Positions 42,966 to 50,335 of a stretch of DNA of 64,000 bases are shown piece after piece. The DNA comes from Archangium gephyra (GTDB lineage: Bacteria; Myxococcota; Myxococcia; Myxococcales; Myxococcaceae). The position numbers and the translations under genes are program-made. Numbering within the stretch: position 1 is the stretch's first letter; every line of letters starts with the position of its first letter. The stretch is taken from NCBI GenBank assembly GCA_003243425.1, contig QFQP01000017.1, positions 62,001 to 126,000 of the forward strand, in the 5' to 3' direction. Below the pieces are notes generated by a model that saw nothing but the letters and a program-made list of their open reading frames with translations, was not told where the DNA came from and made no database searches.

Positions 42966-43334
42966 ATGGCTGACTACGACCCGCAGATTCTCCAGAAGTT
43001 CGCCGACCGTCTGTATTCCCGCGCGGCAGGGCTCACGTTGCTCTTCGGTGCGTTCGGCGCGGGCCTTGGAGGCGTGCTGGGCTTCGGCTTCGCGAAGTAC
43101 ATCGAGTACCCGGCCTTCTTTCCCATCGCCGCGGTGGCTGGCGCGGCCATCGGCGCGTTGCACGGCTACGAGAAGGCGTTTCAATTGAGGCTCGAAGCGC
43201 AGCGGACGTTGTGCGTGCTCCAGACCGAAATGAACACGCGGCGCCCTGCACCGGTGCCGGCGATTCCCGTTCCGGCGCCAGACGCGGTGCCCGAGCCGGC
43301 GGCCGAAACGGCGCCCACCGCGCCGGCGGTCTGA
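42966..43334 (+). CDS. Small membrane protein with Pro-rich tail
   Basis: 122 residues. N-terminal ADYDPQILQKFADRLYSRAA, then a glycine-rich double helix (LTLLFGAFGAGLGGVLGFGF and FFPIAAVAGAAIGALHGYEK), a short basic helix and a Pro/Ala-rich tail (PVPAIPVPAPDAVPEPAAE). Two glycine-zipper helices suggest an oligomeric inner-membrane protein. No family recognised. It follows the desaturase operon by 18 bases. Confidence 0.7.
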   Translation: MADYDPQILQKFADRLYSRAAGLTLLFGAFGAGLGGVLGFGFAKYIEYPAFFPIAAVAGAAIGALHGYEKAFQLRLEAQRTLCVLQTEMNTRRPAPVPAIPVPAPDAVPEPAAETAPTAPAV

Positions 43335-43363
43335 AGCAGACTCGCGTGGGGGAAACTCGAACG

Positions 43364-44383
43364 ATGAAACGAATCGTCATCGCGCTGACGTGGGGTCTGG
43401 CCGCGTGTGGTGGGGAACCGGTCGAGAAGTACTGCGAGCAGCTCGCCGCGGCCGAGTGCGGCCCCGCGAAGGCCTGCGGTGTCGCGGCCAGCGACGCGTC
43501 GTGCGACGACATCACCAACAACTCGCGCGCCGATTCACCGGTGTGCGGAGCCCCGCTGCTGGAGGCCGTGAAGAAGGGCACCGTTCGCTACGACGGCAAC
43601 GAGGCGAAGAAGTGTGTCGACGCCCTCACCACGCAGTGCCGGCCGGTGGGCGTGTGCGACAAGGTTTTCACCGGCACCGTCGCGGTGGGCGGCGCGTGCA
43701 CGGTCTCGCAGGAATGTGAGAGCACCGCGTGGTGCGACCGTTCGTCGACCTGCCCCGGCGCGTGCACCACGAAGCTGGGCGCGGGGGCGAAGGTGCCCAA
43801 CGTCGAAGCGTGCAGCACCAACCGCGTGCTGCTCGCGAGCTCTGGGGACATCACCTGCCTTGCGAACCCGCGGGAGGGCGACGCGTGCGCGGCGACGCCA
43901 GACTGTTCGAGTGGCCTGTCGTGTCGTGACGGGCGTTGTGCGCGGGGTCCGAAGGGTGGCGAGCCCTGCGACGGCGCGACGTGTGCCATCGGCTTCAGGT
44001 GCACGGCGGGCACGTGCCTGGCGTGGGCGAAGCGCGGTGAAGCGTGCGCCAACGAATCGTCGACGGCGGGGGCGCCGTGTCAGGCCGGGCTCGCGTGCCG
44101 CGACGACGTGTGTGGAGACGCGCTGCGAGAAGGCGAGTCGTGTGACGGAAATTCGACCCGCTGCGGCGCCGGGCTCCAGTGCAAGTCGTCGACGTGCACG
44201 CGTCGGGGTGAAGCAGGCGCGTCGTGCCGTTCGTTGTTCGATTGCGACGAGGGTCTGTGGTGCGACGGCGCGAACTGCTTCGCAAAGCAGGGCGTCGGGG
44301 GCCCGTGCATGGCGAATGGCGCGTGCGAACTCGGCCTCACGTGCACCGATGGAACGTGCGGCGTGCCGGTCTGCGCGCCGTAG
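43364..44383 (+). CDS. Cys-rich repeat lipoprotein
   Basis: 339 residues from the ATG at 43364. Signal ends ALTWGLAACGG (lipobox, Cys15). The chain has about 40 cysteines organised as repeated 8-12 residue units: GEPCDGATCAIGFRCTAGTC, GESCDGNSTRCGAGLQCKSS and GASCRSLFDCDEGLWCDGAN. The G-x-x-C-x(5-8)-C-x(2-3)-G-L-x-C-x-x-x-x-C consensus matches Dickkopf/EGF-like disulfide modules found in myxobacterial surface lipoproteins. It may be a scaffold or adhesin on the outer membrane; function unknown. Confidence 0.8.
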   Translation: MKRIVIALTWGLAACGGEPVEKYCEQLAAAECGPAKACGVAASDASCDDITNNSRADSPVCGAPLLEAVKKGTVRYDGNEAKKCVDALTTQCRPVGVCDKVFTGTVAVGGACTVSQECESTAWCDRSSTCPGACTTKLGAGAKVPNVEACSTNRVLLASSGDITCLANPREGDACAATPDCSSGLSCRDGRCARGPKGGEPCDGATCAIGFRCTAGTCLAWAKRGEACANESSTAGAPCQAGLACRDDVCGDALREGESCDGNSTRCGAGLQCKSSTCTRRGEAGASCRSLFDCDEGLWCDGANCFAKQGVGGPCMANGACELGLTCTDGTCGVPVCAP

Positions 44384-44599
44384 TCGGAGCACGACGCCCG
44401 CGCCGGAGTTGAGCCGCGCGTCAGCTCGACGTGTGCCCGTTCCGGCGACGGACGACCGGTGCCCGGGCGCAGAAGTTGGAAGCGAAACGTGGGCTGCTCA
44501 CCGTGTTCGTCGGAGCGCCGGAGACGACGACTGCGGCTTCGATGCGAGGGCGTGGCGCCACCGACGGCGCCGGTTGAGCTGCGCACGACGACTGCAGAA

Positions 44600-45373
44600 T
44601 CAGAACAGGAAGCCTGCGCCGACGTAGAGGCCGACGTTGTTCAGAATCGCGGAGCTCGACTGCTCCAGCAGATTGCGCGCGATGATCCCGTCAGTGACCG
44701 TCTCGAAGCCGCCGCAGGCGGGAATCGGCTCGCCGCGCAGGTCAGGAATCTGCTCAGCGCTGCAGCCATTGATGGTCTTCATCTGCCCGCTGTAGATGAC
44801 GTCGCGCACGTCGATGCGCGCGGTGAAGTGCTGGCCGACCTGCACGCGGAACCCCGCCGACAGGTTGCCCATGAATCGCACCCCAGTGTCTCCATAGGTC
44901 GCCGGCGTCATCGTCGCGGGCTTCAGTTGATGCCGCGTGCCGCCCGCGCCCGCCGCGCCGCCGATGGTGAGGCCCGCGTGCACCAGCGTGTCGTCGAAGA
45001 TGGCGAACTTGAGCGTGAGCGGCTCGACCTCGACGCCGGCGAACACGCCCCACGTCCACAACAGCGATTGCGCGGCCTGCGCTTCGACGCGGAACTTCTC
45101 GACGAGCTCCCCGTTGAACGCAGACTCGGCGTTGTACCAATTGCCGCCACCGAGCAGCTGCACACCGAAGCGCTCACGCAGGTGGTACGTGACCGCACCG
45201 AACGTACCCACGTGCTGCGTGTACTGACCGTTGACCTGCGCGGCTGCCGGAAAGAGTGAGACCTCGAAGCGGCCTTCTTTCGAGACTCGTTCTTCGACGA
45301 CGTGCGCGTTCACGTTCGCCGCCTGCGCCATCGCCACGCCACTCATCGCCATCACCAACAGGGTCGTCTTCAT
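44600..45373 (-). CDS. OMP_myx_plus-type outer membrane beta-barrel protein
   Basis: 257 residues. Signal MKTTLLVMAMSGVAMAQA, then a 230-residue beta barrel: VVEERVSKEGRFEVSLFPAA, then VNGQYTQHVGTFGAVTYHLR, ERFGVQLLGGGNWYNAESAF, VEPLTLKFAIFDDTLVHAGL and VGQHFTARIDVRDVIYSGQM. The FEVSLFPAAAQVNGQYTQH and NLLEQSSSAILNNVGLYVGA ends fit the myxobacterial OMP_myx_plus (TIGR04565) family. It has a late-protein NCS/CGG cysteine pair (NGCSAEQ, PACGG) in a loop. It is divergent from the zinc-ribbon gene. Confidence 0.85.
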   Translation of the reverse strand: MKTTLLVMAMSGVAMAQAANVNAHVVEERVSKEGRFEVSLFPAAAQVNGQYTQHVGTFGAVTYHLRERFGVQLLGGGNWYNAESAFNGELVEKFRVEAQAAQSLLWTWGVFAGVEVEPLTLKFAIFDDTLVHAGLTIGGAAGAGGTRHQLKPATMTPATYGDTGVRFMGNLSAGFRVQVGQHFTARIDVRDVIYSGQMKTINGCSAEQIPDLRGEPIPACGGFETVTDGIIARNLLEQSSSAILNNVGLYVGAGFLF

Positions 45374-45474
45374 GGGTCGTGAATCGTCTTCAGGATCGAC
45401 TCATCGCGTCAAGATGGGGTGGTCACAAAGCGCGGTGCCTGTCCTGGGTTCCCGGCCGCGCGCCGAATTCAGAG

Positions 45475-45981
45475 GTGGAGCTCGACCGCTGCAACGACTG
45501 TGGCGGCGTGTGGTTCGACGCGGGCGAGTTGTTCGAGGCCTCAGGCTGGAAGGTCGTGGCCGGGCAGCGAGAGACGGATCGCGCGTGCCCCGAGTGCGGA
45601 ATTCCACTGGTCGATGGGGAGCTGCGCGGCGGCGTCGAAGTCGAGACCTGCGTCGAGTGCGCGGGGACGTTTCTCGAAGCGCGCGACCTCGACGCCATCG
45701 TGAAGAAGGAAGCGCCCAGGGCGAAGGCGCCGGGCGGGACCGGCTTCGTGTGCGACGGCTGCCATCAGCGCAGGCCGTTTTCGGAAGCGCAGGCCACGCT
45801 CACCGGGCTCGAGTGTCAGGCGTGCGTGTTGGACCGCGCGACGCCACCAGCACCGCCCGAGAAGACCAGAGGGCCGAACATGTCACGCGGGCTTCGTGGC
45901 GTTGAGCGTCCTGGCGCCGTGCTCGCGAGGACCCGCGAGCTAAAAAAACCGCGTGCAGCACTGTCAATGAGACGGCCGTAA
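45475..45981 (+). CDS. TFIIB-type zinc-ribbon protein; start uncertain
   Basis: The frame is open from 45256 and ends at 45981. From the GTG at 45475 it encodes 168 residues: VELDRCNDCGGVWFDAGELF, then EASGWKVVAGQRETDRACPE, CGIPLVDGELRGGVEVETCV and ECAGTFLEARDLDAIVKKEA, then a third CDGCHQRRPFSEAQ segment and CQACVLDRA. Each C-x-x-C pair belongs to a zf-TFIIB-type ribbon. The expected first C-x-x-C pair is missing from the upstream sequence (ARCLSWVPG), and another GTG at 45379 would extend the N-terminus to the divergent gene's start. Either the first ribbon is degenerate or there is a frameshift. Confidence 0.6.
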   Translation: MELDRCNDCGGVWFDAGELFEASGWKVVAGQRETDRACPECGIPLVDGELRGGVEVETCVECAGTFLEARDLDAIVKKEAPRAKAPGGTGFVCDGCHQRRPFSEAQATLTGLECQACVLDRATPPAPPEKTRGPNMSRGLRGVERPGAVLARTRELKKPRAALSMRRP

Positions 45982-45993
45982 ACTACCGTCTCA
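45968..45993. terminator. Inverted repeat between convergent genes
   Basis: TGAGACGG-(10)-CCGTCTCA is a perfect 8-bp stem over the end of the zinc-ribbon gene and before the stop of the leftward EF-hand gene. No T tract on either strand. Confidence 0.4.
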
Positions 45994-46007
45994 ATGACGA
46001 TGCAGCA

Positions 46008-47516
46008 TCAGCTGCGCGGCTGCGCCCAGCGACCCACGGCGATCGTGCCGCCCGCCTTCATCTCCATCAGCAGCGTACGCGCCGAGTAGCGGCCGGCGAC
46101 CAGCCACGACGGCTCCGAGCTCCAGGTCACGCGTGAGTCCTTCACGCGGCCGGTCGCGTCGAGGTCGACGGTCACTTCTTCGGTGTAGTTGTTCACTTCA
46201 GCGAGGTGATTGGGGGCCGTCGCGCCGCTCGCGTCCTTCATGTCGTCGTAGCTGCCGGTGGCGAGCACGAGCCGCGACACCTTGCCGTCGGCGTCACGCT
46301 CGACCTTGATGACGTTCGCCATGTGGTCCACGCGGCCATCGCCGGTGTGGTCCATGAAGATGACGTCGCCCGGCGTGAGGTTCTGCACCGGAATTTCCGG
46401 CTTCGAGGTGTCGCCGGCGTTGTCGACGGTCGCCACGTAGGGCGCGGTCACCTTCAGCGCGCGCGAGGCCATGTTCGCATCGACGCCCGCGTAGCGGAGG
46501 TTCGCGCCGGCCTGCATCGACGCCTTCGGATCGAGCCGCTGCAGCACCTGCGCGCTCTCGTAGCCGGGGCGCACCGTGCGCAACGATTCGAAGCGGCTGA
46601 AGTAACCGGCGGCGTTGTTCGAGCCCGTCGACGCGCTCCACTCCTGCGCCGGCAGATTCGCCGGGCGCGGCAGCTGAATGCCGAGGTCCGCCTTCACCTT
46701 CGTGCGGAACTGGTCCATCAGGAACAGCGACAGCGTCTTGCAGTCGCTCTCGACGCGGTTGGTCTTGAGCTGCTCCCAGTGCGCAGCGACGAACTCGCCG
46801 TACTGCTGCTGCACTTCGGGGTGGTTCCAATCGGCCGGCTTGCTGCGGTCGGCGATGGGCTTGAGCTTCGGCAACGCGACGGCCTGGTCCGCGAGGTACT
46901 TGAGCGGGTTGCCGCTCACCTCGGCAGGCGTGCGCAGCTCGGTGCTCTTCAACTTCGCGTCGAGCGCGTTGAGCGTCGGCAGATCGACCGAGCCGGTCGC
47001 AGGCAGACCCGCGGACGTCTGGAAGGCCTTCACCGCGCGCTCCGTGCCCGGGCCGAACTTGCCGTCGACGGTGCCGACGGGCACGCCCAGCCGCGCGAGC
47101 GCGTACTGCACCGCGAACGTGCGGTCGTCGTTCATGTTGCGGCTCAGCGGCACCGACTCGGCGCCCTTGAACGTATTCTTGAGCGCGGCGTCCGAGAAGT
47201 CGCCGACCGGCGCCGGCTCCGTCACGTCGAAGACCGAACGTGAAACGAGCGCCGTGGCCACCGCCCCCGCGCGCGTCTGCGTGCCGTACGCGTCAGCCGC
47301 CGCGATGGAGGCCTCGTCACCGTTGCGGTCGTACGCGTCGACCACCTTGAAGAGCGCCGCCGTCTCGGCTTCACCGGAGATCTTCCCGTCACGGTTGAGG
47401 TCGGCTTTCGCGACGTCGACACCAGCCAGCTTCGTGTCGGCGGCCGCGTCCGCGACCTTGATGTTCTTGCCCTGCAGCGACTGCTGGAACTCGTTCCGGG
47501 TGAGCTTGGAGACCAT
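46008..47516 (-). CDS. EF-hand, peptidoglycan-binding and amidase-like protein
   Basis: 502 residues without a signal peptide. Residues 1-75 include ADLNRDGKISGEAE (EF-hand loop, Asp39-Glu49 region) in a helical domain. Residues about 125-190 are a PG_binding_1 module: QYALARLGVPVGTVDGKFGP, then GTERAVKAFQTSAGLPATG. After it RVESDCKTLSLFLMDQF (Cys259) and GDVIFMDHTGDGRVDHMANV (His398) give the Cys/His arrangement of NlpC/CHAP-type peptidoglycan hydrolases; the GDVIFxDxxGD turn is typical of them. Absence of a signal suggests export by another route, perhaps as a contact-dependent or lysis effector (inference). Confidence 0.75.
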   Translation of the reverse strand: MVSKLTRNEFQQSLQGKNIKVADAAADTKLAGVDVAKADLNRDGKISGEAETAALFKVVDAYDRNGDEASIAAADAYGTQTRAGAVATALVSRSVFDVTEPAPVGDFSDAALKNTFKGAESVPLSRNMNDDRTFAVQYALARLGVPVGTVDGKFGPGTERAVKAFQTSAGLPATGSVDLPTLNALDAKLKSTELRTPAEVSGNPLKYLADQAVALPKLKPIADRSKPADWNHPEVQQQYGEFVAAHWEQLKTNRVESDCKTLSLFLMDQFRTKVKADLGIQLPRPANLPAQEWSASTGSNNAAGYFSRFESLRTVRPGYESAQVLQRLDPKASMQAGANLRYAGVDANMASRALKVTAPYVATVDNAGDTSKPEIPVQNLTPGDVIFMDHTGDGRVDHMANVIKVERDADGKVSRLVLATGSYDDMKDASGATAPNHLAEVNNYTEEVTVDLDATGRVKDSRVTWSSEPSWLVAGRYSARTLLMEMKAGGTIAVGRWAQPRS

Positions 47517-47607
47517 GTGGGTGTAACCTCTACACGTTGTCGGCCCGAGACCTACACGGGTTGCGTACGAAGTGATGATACCTGCGTTTTCAGCTACTTA
47601 CAGGTGC

Positions 47608-48972
47608 ATGGAAGCGTTTGATTCGTTCCTTTCGAGCCCGCAACACCGCGATCTCATTCGAGCGGTACTCACCTGCGCGGCGCACGCGCGCGGCCTGGGG
47701 CTGATCGTCGGCGACGAGACCGGGAAGACGGCGGCAACGCTGGCGTCGACGCTCGCCGCGGCCTGGCCACACACCGACGTGAACCTGCTGCAGATCGACG
47801 CGAACCCCACGCGGGTGACCTCCTTTCTCGGCGGTGCGCCGCGTGAGCCGTTCGTCATCGCTGACCGCGGCACCGACGCCGCGTTGCGCAGCGCGCTCCG
47901 ACAAGATTCCGACGTGCTCGTGGTGACCGCGCTCGAAGACGCGGCCGCGCAGCTGCTGGTGACCGCGACGCAGACCGGGCACGCGGTGCTCCTGGCGACG
48001 AACCTGACCTCGCTCGAGGCCGCGATTTCGAGGCTCACCGCTGGCGCCGCCTTCATGCAGCAGGACGGCGTGGAGTTCGTCGTCGAGCTGCGTGACGGCT
48101 TCATTCAGCGCGTGCTGCGACGCATGCCCAGCGGGCTCGAGGTGCTCGCTGAAGTTCGCGACGGCGCGGTGCACGTCGAGCGCGCGACGGTGCCCGAAGC
48201 GCTCTACCCGCCCCCGACGCCGACGCGCATGGCCCCGCCGCTTCCTGAACGGCGGGAAGCGAAGGTGGCTGCGCGTGCGGCGTGGTTGCCGGTGACGTCG
48301 GAGACCAGCACCGCGAATTCGCGAATCGGCATCGGGCCGATGTCGCGACCCACGGGCTGGGCGTGGCCGACGTGCCCTCAGTGCTCGAAGCCGTTGTCCT
48401 TCGTCCTGCAGCTCGAGCTCTCGGAGCTGCCCGCTGAGTTCTCGGTGCCGCTTCGCGACGGGCTGGTCGAGCTGTTCCTGTGCGCCGACGTCTGTGAAGG
48501 CGGCGTGCACCTCGAGCGCGTGGCGCCATCGTCTTCACTCGAAGCCGTGCTGGCGCCGCACCATTCGCTGCTCGTGCTCGAGCCCGGAGCCATCGCCACG
48601 TGGCGCCGCTTCGACGAAGAGCCCGGCTGGGTTGATCGCGAGCGGCTCGAGTTGCCGGAGCCCGAAGTCGACTCACCGCGGCCGCTGCAGGCCGACAAGC
48701 TCGGCGGCTGGCCCGCGTGGCAGCAGGGCGCCGACTGGCCGAGCGACGATTCGACGCTGCTGTTTCAGCTCGACGAAGGTGAGACGCGCATCGGTGGGAA
48801 GTCACCGACGTGGAGCTTCGAAGAAGCGCGCGTGATGCCGGGGCTGCCGCCGGCCCGCGTGGTCGACTCGGAAGCGCCGAGACATTTTCCGTCGCTGCTC
48901 ACGGGTGAGGCCACCGCGTTCATCTTCATGAACAGCGACGGTTCGCTGAAGTTCGTGTGGCAGACCGGTTGA
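47608..48972 (+). CDS. ATPase-like domain fused to DUF1963
   Basis: 454 residues from the ATG at 47608 (AGG upstream; an ATG at 47572 would extend by 12 codons). Residues about 1-180 look like the GspE/PilT ATPase core: GLGLIVGDETGKTAATLAST, HTDVNLLQIDANPTRVTSF, DVLVVTALEDAAAQLLVTAT and GHAVLLATNLTSLEAAI. The Walker A loop is degenerate (G-D-E-T-G-K-T, one residue short). After a linker, residues about 240-454 form a YwqG-like DUF1963 domain: WAWPTCPQCSKPLSFVLQLE, then KLGGWPAWQQGADWPSDDST and LLFQLDEGE, with FIFMNSDGSLKFVWQT. DUF1963 domains occur in putative toxin-immunity settings. Role unknown. Confidence 0.7.
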   Translation: MEAFDSFLSSPQHRDLIRAVLTCAAHARGLGLIVGDETGKTAATLASTLAAAWPHTDVNLLQIDANPTRVTSFLGGAPREPFVIADRGTDAALRSALRQDSDVLVVTALEDAAAQLLVTATQTGHAVLLATNLTSLEAAISRLTAGAAFMQQDGVEFVVELRDGFIQRVLRRMPSGLEVLAEVRDGAVHVERATVPEALYPPPTPTRMAPPLPERREAKVAARAAWLPVTSETSTANSRIGIGPMSRPTGWAWPTCPQCSKPLSFVLQLELSELPAEFSVPLRDGLVELFLCADVCEGGVHLERVAPSSSLEAVLAPHHSLLVLEPGAIATWRRFDEEPGWVDRERLELPEPEVDSPRPLQADKLGGWPAWQQGADWPSDDSTLLFQLDEGETRIGGKSPTWSFEEARVMPGLPPARVVDSEAPRHFPSLLTGEATAFIFMNSDGSLKFVWQTG

Positions 48973-50316
48973 TCACTCGTTCTCTTCGCGAACGAGTTTG
49001 TTGAACGTGGGGTGCGAAATGCCGAGCGCCTTCGCGGTGTCGAGGCGGCGCCCGCCGTTCTGCTCCAGCGCCCAGCGCGCGTAGCGGCGCTCGAGCGAAT
49101 CGAGCGTCTCCACTTCCTGCGACACGAAGCCCGCGACGACCGACGCGCCGGGCGCGGGCATCACCAACCAGTCGAGCGAGATCTCGGTGCCGCTCTCGAG
49201 CGCCAGCGCACGCTCGAGGATGTTGCGCAGCTCACGGACGTTCCCGGGGAAGTGGTAGCGGCCGAGCCGTTCGAGCGCGTCCGGCGACAACTTCGGCACC
49301 TTCCGCCTGCCCTGCTCCTTCGCGACCCGCAGCAACAGCCCTTCGGCGAGAGAAGGCACGTCTTCACGGCGCTCACGCAGCGGCGGCACGTCGAGGCGGA
49401 ACACCGACAAGCGGAACCAGAGATCTTCGCGGAACCTGCCCAGCTTCACCTGCGCGGCGAGGTCTCGGTTGGTGGCCGCGACGACGCGCGCGGTGCTCGC
49501 GAGCTCGGTCGCTCCACCCAGCCTTCGGAAGCGACCCCCATCGAGGAACGTGAGCAGCTTGGCCTGCAGCGGCGCCGAGAGCTCTCCGACTTCATCGAGG
49601 AACAGCGTGCCCCTGTGCGCGAGCTCGACGACGCCACGGCGCGTGCTCTTCGCGTCGGTGAACGCGCCACGCTCGTGACCGAACAGCTCGCTCTCGGCCA
49701 TCGACTCGGGCAACGCCGCGCAGTTCAACTGAATGAAGGGCGCCGCAGTGCCGAAGCTCTTCACGTGCAGGTGCCACGCGAGCGCCTCCTTGCCGCTGCC
49801 GGTCTCACCGAGCAGCAGCACCGGGCTGCGCGGGCTGGTGCTGGCGATGCGTTCCAGCGTCGCCACCAGCGTCTTCATGGAGGGCGCGACGGGCTCGATG
49901 AGACTGCGCCGACCCGAGAGCTCACCTTCGGCGTGTTGCAGGCGTTCACGAACGCGGAGGTCTTCGCTCGCGCGGCGCGCCTTGAAGAGCAGGTCAGACA
50001 ACTCGATGGGCTTGGCGAGGTAGTCGGTCGCGCCGAGCCGCACGGCTTCCACGGCGCTCGCGATGTCGCCGTGCGCGGTGACCATCACCACCACCGCGTC
50101 GGGCAACGCCCTGCGCAGCTCGGGCAGAAATTCGAGCCCGTCACCATCGGGGAGCCGCCGGTCGAGCACCACCAGCTCGAACTCCGCGCCGGCGACGCGC
50201 GAGCGCGCTTCATGGAGCGAGTGCGCCAGCGTCACCTGCGCACCTTCGCGTTGCAGCGCTGCGGCGGCGATGGCGAGGAAGGCGCGGTCATCGTCGACGA
50301 GCAGCGTGGTCAACAT
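48973..50316 (-). CDS. NtrC-family sigma-54-dependent response regulator
   Basis: 447 residues. Receiver domain 1-120 with LLVDDDRAFL, phospho-acceptor Asp52 (VVLDRRLPDGDG), Thr80 and Lys102. AAA+ domain: LLGETGSGKE (Walker A, 170-177), GHERGAFTDA (GAFTDA at 217-222, a one-residue variant of the sigma-54 GAFTGA loop), LFLDEVGELS (Walker B), and VPPLRERREDVPSLAE with YHFPGNVRELRNILERAL. The C-terminal Fis-type HTH is RLDTAKALGISHPTFNKL. It activates sigma-54 promoters. It follows the histidine kinase gene by 19 bases, so the two are a cognate pair. Confidence 0.94.
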   Translation of the reverse strand: MLTTLLVDDDRAFLAIAAAALQREGAQVTLAHSLHEARSRVAGAEFELVVLDRRLPDGDGLEFLPELRRALPDAVVVMVTAHGDIASAVEAVRLGATDYLAKPIELSDLLFKARRASEDLRVRERLQHAEGELSGRRSLIEPVAPSMKTLVATLERIASTSPRSPVLLLGETGSGKEALAWHLHVKSFGTAAPFIQLNCAALPESMAESELFGHERGAFTDAKSTRRGVVELAHRGTLFLDEVGELSAPLQAKLLTFLDGGRFRRLGGATELASTARVVAATNRDLAAQVKLGRFREDLWFRLSVFRLDVPPLRERREDVPSLAEGLLLRVAKEQGRRKVPKLSPDALERLGRYHFPGNVRELRNILERALALESGTEISLDWLVMPAPGASVVAGFVSQEVETLDSLERRYARWALEQNGGRRLDTAKALGISHPTFNKLVREENE

Positions 50317-50335
50317 GGCGACGACGGTGCGCGCG

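Noticed and set aside
44080..44586. 168-codon leftward frame opposite the Cys-rich lipoprotein
   Set aside because: The translation is rich in Ser, His, Pro and Arg without any domain and mirrors the Cys-rich repeat gene on the other strand.
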